From Epichloe hybrida (taxonomy: Eukaryota; Ascomycota; Sordariomycetes; Hypocreales; Clavicipitaceae), in assembly GCA_019022495.1 (NCBI GenBank), contig JAFEKR010000010.1:310001-374000 (forward strand): a stretch of 64,000 bases of DNA. Reading direction: 5' to 3'. Shown here in pieces: positions 1-12,438 of this stretch. The notes below the pieces were generated by a model. The model saw only the letters and a program-made list of their open reading frames with translations. It made no database searches and was not told the DNA's origin. The first letter of the stretch is position 1, and each line of letters begins with the position of its first letter. The translations under genes were made by a program, and so were the position numbers.

Positions 1-173
1 TACCCTAATCCAGACGAGTGTCAAATGCCCCGTGTCCAAGCAAATTATACGTAATCCTAACAATTGTACATGCCATGATGCTGGGGATATCTTTGATGCA
101 TGATACCCATGATATAAAGACACGTTTTGTATTGTACGCTGCCCATGTGCTCTCCGCCTTCTGCAATGTCTTG
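1..173. other. Left edge, downstream of the permease gene
   Basis: Presumed 3' flank of the minus-strand permease gene. No coding signal recognised. Confidence 0.4.
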
Positions 174-2072
174 CTATCTCTTCCAGAACCGCCACCAGGG
201 TTTACGCCCATCGCCCCCCCCTGATTTCCCCAACTTGTCCCTGCCGTGGACGCGCCAGAAGTAGATGGGAATACCTGCCATGACGAATGCGACCACGGCC
301 AGGGTTTGGATAGGTCGCGCAAAGACTGCCCTGCTGAGAAGGAAGAGACTGACGCAGCAGAAGATGATGGGGGTCGTGATCCACGTTTGATACGGTCTTT
401 CGAGCTGCGGTTCCTTCACACGGAGAACAATGACGCCGAGCACGGTAAAAAAGTGAAATGTGTAGCCGGTGACGCCGTAAAAGGTGACTAGGGTGGGGAA
501 TTCGCCGACGACGCAGTATCCAGCGGTAATGACCCCGTTCAGTACGAGAGCATAAATCGGGGTGAAGAAGAGGCCCATTTCCCCGTCGCCGAAGAGTTGA
601 TCCAGTTTGCGAAAGGCCCAATTTCGCGTTCGTTGTGTATACATGCTCGGATCTTGGTTGTTGATGCCAATCTTTCCGAATAGCCCTGGAATATAGCCCT
701 CCTTGCCAGCAACGCAGACCAGTCGACCGGCAGTGAATGTGGACGAGTTGAGGGCTCCTAGGCAGCTGGCGCTGACCACGAGTGCCAAGATGATGGATCC
801 GACTGGACCGAACACCTTGGAGCCGAACATGACAGCTACGGTGTTGGAGCCGTTGATGTCCTCTACGGGCAACACGAGGAAGTAGGCCACATTTGCCAGC
901 ACATAGCTTACTATGACAAGCGGCATAGCCGAATGAATCACCCGAGGGAGATCTCTGCTCGGATTGCGAAACTCTCCCACCACGTAGTTTGTCTGCACAC
1001 AATCCAGTCAGCCATTTGCACGCCAAGGGAAAAAAGTAGTAGAATTCGCCGATTCTGGAGCACATACATTGTCCCATCCGTCGTATGCCCACAAACCGCC
1101 ATACAAGGCGACGGCCCAATTTGACAGATCCGTCGACGTGTCATTGAACCAATCTTTTGCCTTCCATGCCACGTCTTTCTCGTCCTTGAAAGTGTATCCG
1201 GTGACGGCGACGACAATACCCACCACGGTGACAAACAGCAATGCCACAAATTTCAGAAACATGAGCATGTCGTTGATCCGTGTTCCCATGCGTGTAGAAA
1301 CACAATTAAACAAAGTGACCGAGAAGATGCCTGCCAGGGCGACCGACTTGGTGATCCAAGGGTTGACGTACTCTGCCTCGGCTCCAATGACGGCGCGCAC
1401 AAAGTATTCCCCCATGATGATGGATATGATGGCAGCGCTGCCTGGTTTGAGGACCAAAACAGCCGTCCAGGTGAACAGGAAACCCGCGAGTTCACCAAAT
1501 GTCTTGGCAAGATACACTTGTGCGCCACCGTTGAGCGGAATGGCCCCTCCCAGCTCGGCATAAGACGCTGCGCCAGTCCAGGCCAATATTCCCGCCACGA
1601 TCCATACCACAATGGCGGCGCCCGGCGATCCGACCTTGGAGCTGATCTGGCTGGGTGACGAGAAGACTCCGGATCCAATAATGACACCAATGATGAGCGA
1701 CAGCCCATTGAGATATGTCAAAGTCTTGTGCTTCTCCAACGAACCTCCTCCCAACACGCCCCTCGGCCGAGCCCCCGACGTTGGCGCTCCGATCGGCGCA
1801 TATCCTCCCGCCCCCGTGGTCGAACTCAGCGGAAATAGGTTCGCAGCGAAATCGAACGTCGACGATACCGAGTACGATCGACCCAGTCTGCCGGCAGGGT
1901 TGTCATCGTGGAGAGGATCTTCCTCCTCCACCAGCGACAATCTTCTTGACGACGAGATGCTCTGCCTTGATGATGTTTCTGTTTCGGCGCCGTCATTCAT
2001 CATACTCGAACTCGCCAGAGATGCCAGCTCCAGGGAGTCTCGCGACTGCGGCTGCACGCCATGAGGAGCCAT
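174..2072 (-). CDS. L-type amino-acid transporter (LAT family, APC superfamily)
   Basis: Predicted plasma-membrane amino-acid permease of the LAT/methionine-permease branch of the APC superfamily. Two exons: 2072-1068 and 992-174. The 75-bp intron (GTATGT donor, CTGAC branch site, CAG acceptor) joins WAYDGWDN to TNYVVGEFRNP, a join strongly conserved in this family. The protein is 607 residues. A Ser-rich hydrophilic N-terminal tail of about 115 residues precedes the first membrane helix, which carries the substrate-site motif IIGSGVF (about residues 131-137). Many further hydrophobic stretches follow, consistent with the 12 helices usual for the family, and the basic tail ends KPWWRFWKR. The family imports neutral amino acids such as methionine by proton coupling or exchange; substrate cannot be set from sequence. 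It is transcribed divergently from the FAM32A homologue. The start is the first Met of the open frame. Confidence 0.88.
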
Positions 2073-2814
2073 GGAAATTGTACTGCTCGCTGCAGAGCTG
2101 CCAGAGCAGCAGTAAACGTACGCACTAGCGAGCCAGCTCGGTTCGATCTCTTTATGTCGCAGCGGCCGCCCGAAGTTCTACAGCGAGGCGAAAGGTCGAT
2201 CTAGTAAACCAAGCCCATGTAGATGAGCTGAAGGCTATATGAGACGTTCGTCGAAGCAGACGTGCGGCGGGCGGTCGAGGACGAACAAGCTGGTTCCTTC
2301 CAGGCTCGTGCCGTTGCGTCGAAGGGGGGCTTGACGAGAGGATGGCAGGGCGACGTGATGATGTAGTATGTACGAAGCAAAGGGTATTTACAATAGCAAA
2401 GTGGAAAAAAAAAGCAGCTGTAAGAAAAAATAACCAAACAATGGATGATATAGCGGTGGCCTCTATCTGCTCGAAAGGCTAATTGTGTGAGTTGGAACAG
2501 GAGCAAAAGAAAGCCGCCAAGACAGAGTCACAACTTACAAGCGGCAACTTGGTAATGTACGTGCGGAGCAAGGGCAAGCAAGAAGAAACTTGAGAGGACG
2601 AAGGGAAAGAGAAAGGGGCCCCCCCTGCATTTGCGCCCTGTCCCTGACCTCATTGGCTGGGGAGGGGGCCCCCCTCTAATGTACCTTGGCATTCCGGTCC
2701 CCGCAAATCGTCTTAATTTACGGAATTTGTAGTCCAGACAAGACCTCTACTCTCGTTTCCAGCAACGACATTCATCCATCTCAAACCGCCCGTCCAAGCC
2801 GCGGCCCATTCGCC
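2073..2814. promoter_or_regulatory. Divergent promoter region, permease / FAM32A
   Basis: 742-bp bidirectional interval without a convincing ORF. It contains two similar G-run/C-run blocks (about 2616-2627 and 2659-2676) and a pyrimidine-rich stretch before the FAM32A start. No specific factor site could be assigned. Confidence 0.4.
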
Positions 2815-3347
2815 ATGCCATCCGGCGACTACGCCATCACCGGAGGCGGCGCTCTCAAGCTCAAGGGCGCCAAGGTCCAAAAGAAGAAGAAGAAGAGGAA
2901 GGACAAGAGCGACCTGGAAAAGAACCTCTCTACCGGACACGATGGCGTCATCGTGAAGAAGACAAATGAGAGCCCCCCACCTGCAGACAAGACGGGAGAT
3001 CAAGAGGAGGACGGGCAAGTCCGAGACGATGAGGTTCCCGAGGCGCGGAAGACGGAGTCGGAGAGGCGGTATGAAGAGGTCAAGAAGAAACGGGTAAGTC
3101 AAACATCTGCGCACCAAAAAATTACATCTAGAGGAACGAAAGATGTGAGAAATATGGTCAACGATTTCAACAACAAAAACAATACCCTTTGCTGATGTCC
3201 CATTCTTCGCAGCTACAAAAACTAGCCGAATCATCAACCTCGCGACCCGAACTCCTCAAAACGCACAAGGAACGAGTCGAAGAGCTCAACACGTACTTGT
3301 CGAAACTGAGCGAGCATCACGACATGCCCAAGATTGGACCAGGTTAA
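2815..3347 (+). CDS. FAM32A-family nuclear protein
   Basis: Small basic protein of 137 residues, exons 2815-3093 and 3213-3347, with a 119-bp intron (GTAAGT donor, CAG acceptor) in phase 0. It starts [18 protein letters not shown], followed by a Lys-rich run (residues 22-29) and an acidic/charged middle. The C-terminal block contains the family signature [16 protein letters not shown], then [13 protein letters not shown], matching the end of animal FAM32A (about 112 residues; Pfam FAM32A). In human cells FAM32A sits in the late spliceosome and helps exon ligation; whether fungal members do the same is inference. An in-frame upstream Met at 2686 exists, but the sequence between is not family-like, so the start at 2815 is preferred. 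Confidence 0.85.
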
Positions 3348-3915
3348 ATCACTCACATGTCAATTGAAGACTTTTTTTTTTTTTTTTTGGATGGGCTGTA
3401 CAAGACAGATGGGGTATGGAGTTGGCGGCGCATTTGCTATCACATCGTTTTGGGTTCGTGTTTTACATATATTCTACTCACAACGCAACGCAGCATGAGA
3501 GAATGACAAAAATGTATCACGACGTCGTACATACAAGCAACCTGGTAGTCAATTCCATCAAATTTCTTGCTCGACCATTACGCTATTTTTGCATAATTTG
3601 CCTCTGTCTACGTCCTGTGACTCGATTAAATGCCCGATACCCGATGGTCATCTTATTCCATCTACCGTAAATGATTTTAATATCCAAAAAAGTTTTTTCT
3701 CCAAAGTTTTACATGCGTGTTGGCCGTTCGCGCCTATCTATGACTATTATTTTTTTCTCACCGCGGGCGTGTAATATGATTTGACAGTACATAAAGGAAA
3801 GTCGTTACATCATGAAATGGATGCTGGGAGTTGAAAGACGTGAAAATGCAATTCGCCAAGCCATGATCAATAGACATGATGGTGCCGGCGAAAGAAATGA
3901 TGTGTGTCGAGTTGC
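3348..3915. other. Convergent intergenic region
   Basis: Shared 3' side of the FAM32A homologue and the Ser/Thr-rich protein gene. It has an 18-base T run at about 3371-3388. Nothing else recognised. Confidence 0.4.
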
Positions 3916-4675
3916 CTATCGAAACAGGAGCATACCGAGGGTTGCTACTCCTACCGCAAGGACGAGGTTGCAGTGGCCTTTGGATTTAGGGGCGGCATTC
4001 TGCAACTTCGGCTCCGAGCTGGACGTTGGCTTGCCAGTTGGCACGACCGCAACCCATGAGGTGGAGGTGATTGTGAGGATGCCGCCGTCATCCAAGGTCG
4101 TTGTCAGAATCTCGGCTACGGGAGTACTTGTCCAGACGCGGCCTGCGGTGATTGTCTTTCCAAGTTTGGTCGACGTGGGAATTACCTGTGATGTCGATGC
4201 TAGGGATATTGTTAGCTGATGTTTTCAAAAGATTCACTCATATATCAAAAGTCATATAATCCAAATATGGGAGTGGTCGAGTCAGGTCCACGAAGGATCA
4301 TCACTCAAACGGCAAATCGGGTGTTTGGCTGATGAAAAACAGACAACGGGAGGGCCCTCCACGCACCAGGTAACACAGAGGATGTGGTTGGCACAGTTGT
4401 TGCTGATTACAAATGTTAGATAGCGGACTTTTCATAAGCTTGTATGTTCTCTGCGGTATCGGTGAATTTGGGGAGATGCTTGCAGAAATCATAGAAACAA
4501 GGGACATGTTTTGGCGGCGTTGTAAGCGTATATACGAGGATTCAACATACTGGCAGCATAGTGGGAAGAGGTAATCGTGCTATCAATAGTGGAGGAGGGT
4601 TCGTTTTTCTTTGACGTACTGGAGGGGAATAGTTGGACTACACTTGAGGAAGCACTTGAAAAGGAAAAAGAAGAA

Positions 4676-4707
<32 letters not shown>

Positions 4708-5433
4708 AGAAGATTCGGAGGCGGGTTCTTGCCTCGTCGTGGACGTACCAGAGCTTTCAGGGGGGCGGGGGGCGGTTGGCGTCTCATTTTGGCTGGGCGT
4801 AGTTGCTGTGGTCTTGGTCTCAGGAGGAGCTTGGGCTATCGTGGAAGTCGTGCTTGTTGATGGTGGCTGTGGCTGCTGCGCGGTGGCCGAAGAAGTTGAA
4901 GTGGTCGCCGGAACCGGAGACAAGGAGGGCAAGATTGCCGTGGATGATGGTGCAGTGACCACAGGAGCTGTGTTCCATATGTCAGGTCAGCATCATGAAT
5001 CTTGAATCTTTTCTTCTCCACAACATGCCATGTTGCATCAAGACGGAATGTACTAACGAGAGGACGAGATGGAAGGGACGACCACAGCAGAGCTTGTCGT
5101 GGATGCGGAGGTGGTGGCGTTCCTCAAGGATCCGTCCTGTCTCTTGTTCAGAGCGGTTCGAGTAATCTTTGTGGGCACATCATAAGGAATATGAGCCCAA
5201 CGCATGCATGAAGTGGAAAGGGAAAGGTCCTTGGCCAGAGAGAGTCCCAGACCGACGAGAAGGCTGAGGCCGATGATCATGGTGACTCGCCTAAGAGGGG
5301 GCATTTTCCCAGAATGTTTCTGCACCTCCGATGGGCAATGAGCGGATGCTGATTCGTCCTGGTCGGGTCCTGACGAGATGAACGGAACCTTCTCTTCTTC
5401 CTCGCCGTGGTGCTTGAAAGGCATCGGGGACAT
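3916..5433 (-). CDS. Ser/Thr-rich membrane-anchored (probably GPI-type) protein
   Basis: Uncharacterised fungal cell-surface-type protein, 358 residues in the model 5433-5058, 4967-4551, 4199-3916 (introns of 90 and 351 bp; phases agree). The N-terminus is acidic (HHGEEEEKVPF), followed by a hydrophobic helix, MIIGLSLLVGLGLSLA, at about residues 52-67, a likely signal anchor. The rest is dominated by Ser, Thr and Pro, including a run of about 14 Ser encoded by a triplet repeat at 4671-4713. Exon 3 carries the motif TTTLDDGGILTITSTSW, seen in many fungal wall-associated Ser/Thr-rich proteins. It ends with NAAPKSKGHC plus a hydrophobic tail, NLVLAVGVATLGMLLF, resembling a GPI-attachment signal. 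The second intron is long for this genome, and exon 3 could belong to a different splice form. Function unknown. Confidence 0.6.
4671..4713. repeat. GAA/GAG triplet repeat inside coding exon
   Basis: Near-perfect GAA triplets on the plus strand, read as Ser codons (TTC/TCT frame) on the minus strand. They encode the poly-Ser tract of the surface protein and are likely length-polymorphic. Confidence 0.8.
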
Positions 5434-7189
5434 TGTATGAAACAATAATGTATGTGTAGGGACACGGAAGGCGTTTTGTAGTTTTGTAGGTTGCTGACGG
5501 CTCAGATGCAGATTCCCAATCAAGGAAAGGGACGTTCAAGGTTCCCGCAACAGTGACGGCACGGGTGGATGGAGTGATTGGAACGAGGCTCAATGGGTGG
5601 CAGAATCCAATGAACGACCTGAAGAGATGATGTGCACCCCCCTCTGTTGCCGACCGTAAGGAAAGATGATGTGTGTAATCCGTATGTACGGACGTATGTG
5701 CGGAGTATTGGGGGCTACCATTAACCGACCCGATAAATCAGAAAGACGAAAGTCGTTGACGATATTCTTTCGGTTTCCAGTTGTACGCGGCAGTCAAGTT
5801 GTAATCTGTCCAACCGGAAGAGGGCGAGAGAGAAAGAGAGGAGCAGGGAAAGAAACGAGGCTGCACCGACGAGTGTATCTTGGTCGATGTGATGTGAGTA
5901 TTATGCAACGTTTGTCAACGAAAGGAAAGAAGTGAACAGTGGCGGAAGTGGTGATACAATGACAGGCTGGGAAGAACGAGCAGACAAAAGCAGGTTCTGC
6001 GCTTCTTCAGCAACGGAACAAACGGTCGGTGGAGTTGGGCCAAGGGACAAACATAGAATTGTGGCGCAGGACAATGTCGTCTGTGTTGATCTGGTCTTGC
6101 CAGGGTGTGGTGGAGACTTTGGTGAAGAAAAGATCGTATCCGTGGATGGGGAAGAGTCCAGACTGGTGCGACTTGGTGCGAGCTCCGTTCAATACGGGCG
6201 AGGATGGAGAGGGGGGGGGGGTGGCGTGGCCCGAGCAACAATACCGGGCGTTGATGAATGTGAACAAGAATAAGCTTGAAGAAGGAAGGGGCTGAGAAAA
6301 CTCGTCTGAGTCTCGAGGCTGGTATTCCGAAGTCAAGGCAAAGGCCATCATTACACATAATACAAGCTTCCTTCATAATCCCTACGTGTTCTCAACAAAC
6401 CATGGGTATCAGCTTGTTAGCTGTCACGACTCACCCACCGCCCCGAGCGCGGAAACTACCTCGAAGCCTGTGATGCTGTCTGGTGGCGAGACAATGGCCT
6501 TTAGCATATTAATAGAAGCGCAGGGCAGCGTGGCTGGCGCAAGGGAGAATGGCATCAGGAATCTTATTTCCGATATTGATTAATTGGCATCGTGAAGAAG
6601 ACGCGGGGTTTCGGATTCAGCGTGGCTTTTGGATTTGCTTATTTACTTGCATCAGTTGGTCGATCAGTGACCATCCTGGGATCTTCGTTCCAAGAATGTG
6701 TTTCTCTTGCAACGTTTCAACTCACAGCACACCAAAGAACAAATTGATGCCTTCGTAGCTGAGATTTGAGAACTGTAATGTCAAGCAAGCCCGGTCGAGT
6801 CTCATCCGTCCAATGCCCCGTGAGTGAGTGAGTTACTCCGTATTACGTAAGTATCCGCCGCTGCTTACGTATCCACACACGTCCACTTCTCATCCACTCT
6901 CATCCACTCTCATCCACCCTCATCTACTCGCCTACCAAGTCTGCGCGCTGCGCGCACCACTCCAAACTCCAGTCTGCCAAGCAGCCAGCTTTTGTCTTGT
7001 TCCGTTTCCCCCAACCCAGGCAACCAGGGCGGCACTGAACCTGTCCTCTGTCTCGGCTGCTTCACCAATGTTGTCCCTCTTCCTTTGTTGATTGCATTTC
7101 CCCACGGCCTCCCTCACATTGACCTGGGGGCGCAGACTGCCATTCATGAATCTCGTTGACCAGCTCCCCTCGGACAGCTAGCTCACCAA
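5434..7189. other. Intergenic region between surface-protein gene and dolichol kinase
   Basis: 1.76 kb of divergent upstream DNA. Several short overlapping ORFs exist on both strands (for example 6007-6351 minus, 114 codons), but none shows a recognisable domain or consistent splice context. It includes a G run at 6212-6222 and a CTCCGTATTACG-type motif at about 6836. A tandem CATCCACT stretch lies at about 6890-6925. Confidence 0.4.
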
Positions 7190-9966
7190 ATGTCAGGCAA
7201 CTCCAGACCCGAGTCGCTGATGCCTCCTGGCCCCGATCAGCAAGATGCGCTGCGAACCCTCAACCGAACTCCCCATCCCTATCACCACCAGAGCTCCGAG
7301 CTGCCGCATTCGTCAGAGCGCTTCACCACCACCAACACACGCGGAACCCGCGATGCAGGCCGCAACCGCCCACAACCGTCGCCGGCATGGCTTCCGTCCT
7401 TTTCCAAGGACTCTACACCAGGCAGCGAGAGCGGGACAGAAGCCGACGACGAGCACTTTCTAAGGGGCTTGCCCGCGCCAAAGGCCAGGATGCACAAGGG
7501 CCTCAGGGACGGCAGCGAGCCCATCTCAGGCACATCAACACCCATGCCGTCGCCGGCAGCATTAGACGACAACCACATCACAAGACTACCGCAGAAATTA
7601 TTCCCGAAAGAGCACTCGCCAAAGAAACGTGGGTACGACGTCTTGCGCCGGAATAGAAATCTCGTGCGAAGGGCAACCGAGACGGGAATTGTAGCTTCGT
7701 TGGGCTACATGGTGGTGTCGAGCACCCACGTCTCGCCGATATTTCGTACTTGGAGCAAAGGTTCGCTTATCCCCTGGTTTTCTCTGCTTTCATGACCCGC
7801 AAAAAATTGCCATCTGACCGCTCAGCGACAGACTTTCAATATCTGAGCCTGCTCTATGCCCTCCTGTTGGCCCTCTACCCCTTACGAGTGCTAGCCTGGT
7901 CATATAGACACGGGAAGCCCTCGCGATGGCTACCGCTACGCCTCCCTTCTCATTTCGACCCTGCTCCGTTATTATATCCCCCCGCCATTACGACCTTTGT
8001 CTCCCTACTGGTGGCTCCAAGTAACCCGGGAACAATTCTACCCAGCATCATATTGAGCACCAGCTCGCTCCCACAGGCCTTGATACCCAAGCTCGACCCG
8101 ACGGCCTCCTACGACGTCCTGCACTGGGCGCTCTCGTGCCTGCCCTTGATCTGGGGCTCCTGGACGCTAGACTCGTCGAGGTTCAACCCAACATACTCCT
8201 TCGTGTCTGCAGAGGCGCTCGTCTTGCTGTATCCCGTCCATCAGACGCTCTGCATCGTACTACACCACCTCACGACTACCAGTCTCCTCACCGCCGAGCT
8301 CCAATTACTCTCCATTGCGCTCATCAACGTCCTAATTCTGTCAGCGTCACCGCAAGCAAAGATCCTCAAGGGACTTCTCTGGGGAGGCGGCCTCGCGGTG
8401 CTCGTGTTTTGCGGACCAGTCATCCGATGGGGTATCGCGCTGGCGCGGGTTCCCAAATGGCGATTCCGAAAACCCTCCAGCTCGCAAAAGTACCGATTCT
8501 GGAAGGAAATTCGGAAGCTCTTGTCGTGGCACCGAATCAAGAACGACGTGGTCGGCTCAGCGCACGACGGTCGCTCATACGACTCCCTGTCATCGGGTGA
8601 CGAAGAGGACGATATCCCAATCTTGAGGGGGCCCCTGCGGGTGCAGACTCTCGGTTCAGCCGCCGATGTCGATGTCCTTGCCGTCAAGGTAACGACCTCG
8701 GCATCCGCCGCCCCGGCACCGGCGGCAGACGAACCTGGTCGCAGAGCGCAACGAAGGCACACTATGCCCCATCCAGACCAACCATTTGGGAAACGGCCGT
8801 CCCAGGCGCCGCCGTCTGGCAGAAGGAAGAGGAGGACAGCCTCCCTCTCATTACGGCCGTATATCCGGCTGACGCAGGGTCAAGCTACCGTGCGGAAATG
8901 GGCCTACGCAGCCTATGTGTACGCGTGCTTGCTCGGCATCGTCCTCATCGGCGTCCGCACCTATGTCGAACGATACGCCCTCGGCGGACTAGAACCCATC
9001 GGATGGGCCCTAGGCTACATGTTCGGCGACCTGCCCTATTTCCGGTTCCAAGTTGTGAGGGCCAACCTCGAGCGCTGGATCTGCCTCCCCGCGCGCATGG
9101 CAGATGCCGCCGCCGCCGCCGCCACTGCCCACAACAAGCACCGTCACCTCGGCTGGGTCCAGCATCTGCGTCACAGCGAATTCGGCGAGGCAAACACGCG
9201 GCTCGGCCTGAGCGCCTACTGGCTCGTCATCCTCATCCTCGGCCTGACGATCGTGCTTCGGCTCAAAGAGACGTACGAGGTGGACACGAGACGCAAGGTC
9301 TTCCACTTCATGATGGTGTGCATGTTCCTGCCCGTGACCTACGTCGACCCCGCCTACGCCGGCCTCGCACTGTCCCTCGTCCTTGCCGTCTTCCTGATCC
9401 TAGATCTCCTCCGAGCCAGCCAGCTGCCGCCGCTGTCGAAACCCATCGCGTCCTTCCTGGCTCCGTACGTCGACGGCCGAGACTTCCGCGGCCCCGTCGT
9501 CGTCTCCCACATCTTCCTGCTCATCGGGTGCGCCATCCCCCTCTGGCTCGCCCTCGCGTCCCTCCCCCGCGCGGGATCAGGCTGCCTCGCCGGCTGGGAG
9601 GTCCCGACGCGAGACGTCAGCATGGTGTCTGGCGTCATCTGCGTCGGCCTAGGAGACGCGGCGGCCTCGCTGATCGGCCGGCGCCACGGACGTCGCAAGT
9701 GGCTCTGGGGCGGGGGCAAGAGCCTCGAAGGCAGCGCGGCCTTTGCCGTCGCCGTGTTCCTCGGCCTGGCTGCCGCGGGCGCCTGGCTGCGCGCGGGCGG
9801 ATGGCCCACGACTAGCGACGACTCGCAGGGGTGGCTCGTCGGCGCGAGGAACGCCGGCCTATGCGCGTCCGTGTCGAGCTTGACGGAGGCGGTGCTGACG
9901 GGCGGCAACGACAATGTCATTGTCCCAGTTGTTCTGTGGACATGTGTCAAGAGTCTGGGCATGTAG
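7190..9966 (+). CDS. SEC59: Dolichol kinase
   Basis: CTP-dependent dolichol kinase of the ER membrane, making dolichyl phosphate for N-glycosylation, O-mannosylation and GPI synthesis. Exons 7190-7760 and 7826-9966 (65-bp intron, donor GTTCGC, CTGAC branch site, TCAG acceptor) give 903 residues. The N-terminal 170 or so residues are Pro/Ser-rich and probably disordered. Multiple membrane helices follow, interrupted by a charged loop (about residues 410-550). The C-terminal kinase part shows RRKVFHF (about 679), GDAAASLIGRRHGRRK (about 800), the CTP-binding KSLEG motif (about 822) and TGGNDNVIVPVVLW. Yeast Sec59 is 519 residues, so this protein is much longer, as in other filamentous fungi. 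The weak donor sequence makes the exact join less certain than the identity. Confidence 0.88.
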
Positions 9967-10274
9967 CGCGGTAAACCCGTGCTGGGGAGGGACGTCATGC
10001 TGGGGTTTTCCACATTTCAAATTTTGGAGTTTCATGCCAGACAGTGGAAGCCCGGGATAGTAATTCGTAGCGCCTTTCGGTTCCGATACGAGCGGAATAT
10101 CAGAAAAAAGGACAAGTGGATGATGATGAACATGTAATATAATCTACGGACGAGACGACGCCTTCGTCCCTTTTATCGACGCTATATTATGGGATAATAT
10201 ACCCTTGATAGATGAACAATGCTGGTTAAAAACAGTACGCGTCATAAACGCCTCCGTGGTGCTCACCACCTTGG
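9967..10274. other. Convergent 3' region SEC59 / ORC2
   Basis: 308-bp shared 3' side of two converging genes. TA-containing stretches at about 10135-10145 and 10183-10202 could serve as polyadenylation signals. No gene. Confidence 0.4.
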
Positions 10275-12152
10275 TCAAGACATCAGATCCTCCAATATGG
10301 CTTCCAGCTCCTCCTTTTGAAACGGCACACTTAGCAGCTCTGTGCCGAGAGCATCTTTGCGGCTTGTAATCATTTGATGGTCGTGGAATCTACAAGGAAA
10401 AAAACACTGTCAGCCGCAATTCAGTCATGCGCTTCTCCTCTTTGGTCCTGTCGGGATATGCAGAGTGCAGCACAGCCAAGGGGGGGGGCTGGAAAGAAGA
10501 AGCACATACTCCTTGAGAAGTGTTCGGAACGCCATCTCCGAACTACAGATAAACTCCTCCACGGCCTTGTTGTACACGATTCTGTACTCCACGCCCGCCG
10601 CCTCCTCATCGTGGGTCGCGCCGTCGTCTTCCATGGCGACGAGGACCTCTCCCACGAGCAGCTGAAATAGATTCCTTGCATTCTCCGGCAGACTCTTGAG
10701 AACAAAGGCGACGCCCTCTCTGCCGTTGACACGACGGGCTTTGCGGCCCAGCAGCTCGTGGACCTCGTCGATGACGTCGAGTTCCACAGTAAAGGGGGCG
10801 AAGGTCGTGCAGTCGTGAAAGACAAAGTTGAAGGCGGAGCGGATGCCAATGTCCCAGAGGAGAGGAAAGTCAGGCGTGTCGGCGGAGCAGACGAGGTTGA
10901 TGTGCGGATGGGAAGCGAGTTGGGATAAGATGGACTGCGTGCTCGGTTTGCGAAGTGGCGCGGCGTCGATGGAGTTGATGATGATGGTGAGGGTGAGGTC
11001 TGCGAGAGACAGGTGCGTGAGGATGCTGGCGAGCATGGCGGCGGGAGAGGAGGCGGGTGGTTTGAGAGACGGGTCGATGGCGGAGCTGACGCAGGTCAGG
11101 ATCTCGCGGAGCGTCGTCGCGTGCGTGTAGCCGTTGACGATGATGGTCTTGCGAGTCGTTTGGGAATCCGCTTGGTGCGTGGCGTGTACGTGCTTGGCCA
11201 GTTTTTGGAGCAGTTTCCTCTTGGAGCCGAAGCCGTAGAGACAGATGCTGTAGCCTTGGGAGAGCTCGAACATCCATTGGGGAAAGAGTTCGGCATGCAG
11301 ATTCTCCAGATACTGTACGTCTTCACTGTGTCGGTCGACGTGGTCGCTGAGAACCGAAAAGTACTCGTCGTGCGTGAGCATTGCCAGAGACGCGAGCGTG
11401 TTGTCGGACGTCTTGGGCCGGCCGGGCTTGTTGTGCGTGAAGTAGAGTTCGTGAGGAGGCAGATCGCGCGGCGGAGTTGGTGATCTTGCTCGTTTGGCCC
11501 GTCCTCTTTTGAGGCCGGTTTTTGAAGGCGTGCCGTCTCCCTCGGAAACGGTGGCTGCGGCATCGCCCCCCTGCAGACTTGTATGATGGAGAATGCTCTG
11601 GTTGTCGGCGACATCTTCGCCGTCGCTGTCTTCGTATATCTCCCGCACGAGCACATCATCGTCTTCGTCCTCATCGTGGCTGTCACGATCATCGCCGACT
11701 ACGTTCTGTATGAGAGCCCGGGCACTCTTCTTGCGCGCCGACCGGTCTGCAGCCCGTCTTTTGGGGGTGGTGAATCCGGTTGCGTGGTTCTTGACGGGGG
11801 TTGCGAATATCGATTTGGTGGGTGTCTTGGACGGCGTGTTGGTTTGCGACTTGGCCTTGGGAGGACGGCCTCGGCGACGAGGAGTAGTGGCTGTCGCGAG
11901 AGAGGCATTATTGGATATCTGCTCTGCCGAAACGTCGATGCTAGTTTTTTCGTCATAATCGTCGGTTTCCGTGTCGTCTGCTGCCGCCGATGCCTCTGCA
12001 AGGAAGGCGTCGCGGGTTGTAGAGCTGCGTCGTCGTTTTGTCGGCGTGGCTTCGAGGTCGACGGCATCGACAGATCGCTTTCGCGACGAGGCTGCTCCGT
12101 CGGTCGGGATGTCTTCCTGCGAGTCGTCTGTTGGGGGCCTGCTCCGGGGCAT
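10275..12152 (-). CDS. ORC2: Origin recognition complex subunit 2
   Basis: Nuclear DNA-replication initiator, part of the six-subunit ORC that loads the MCM helicase. Exons 12152-10510 and 10389-10275 (120-bp intron, GTATGT donor, TAG acceptor) give 585 residues. The first 240 or so residues are acidic/basic, Ser-rich and disordered, with an AT-hook-like RRRGRPPKAK. The conserved ORC2 region starts near FTHNKPGRP. It includes YGFGSKRKLLQKLAKH (about residues 302-317), the degenerate Walker A position typical of ORC2, then IIVNGYTH and LVCSADTPDFPLLWD. The winged-helix end is completed by exon 2: FHDHQMITSRKDALGTELL. The plain open frame extends upstream to 12344, but homology begins only after MPRSRPP, so 12152 is the chosen start. 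Confidence 0.88.
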
Positions 12153-12438
12153 GACTGTTTCTGGCAGCACCTTTGTGCATTGGAGATGGTTTTTGCCTGT
12201 ACATGCATATATCGGAGCGAGGGAGTCGATGTCAATATCGTCAATATCCAATCGGAGTTTATCGATTGAGCTTGGTGGGCAACCGCGTCTTGACACCAGC
12301 CATATTAGTGGGTCCTCAAGCCCCGGGAGTCCAGATGGTTGCAACTTGGGGCAACCTCAGTTCAACTCGCCTCACAACGTGACAACCTCCCAGATCACCA
12401 AGGCGAAACAAGGTCTTTTATGACGCGTCATACCCACC
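12153..12438. promoter_or_regulatory. Divergent promoter ORC2 / GEP4
   Basis: 286-bp bidirectional promoter interval between two divergently transcribed nuclear genes. No specific motif assigned. Confidence 0.4.

Noticed and set aside
6007..6351. 114-codon minus ORF between genes
   Set aside because: Low complexity, overlapping alternatives on both strands, no motif.
8898..9815. 305-codon plus ORF, Arg/Pro/His-rich
   Set aside because: Shifted frame of the dolichol kinase exon; composition is typical of an out-of-frame GC-rich gene.
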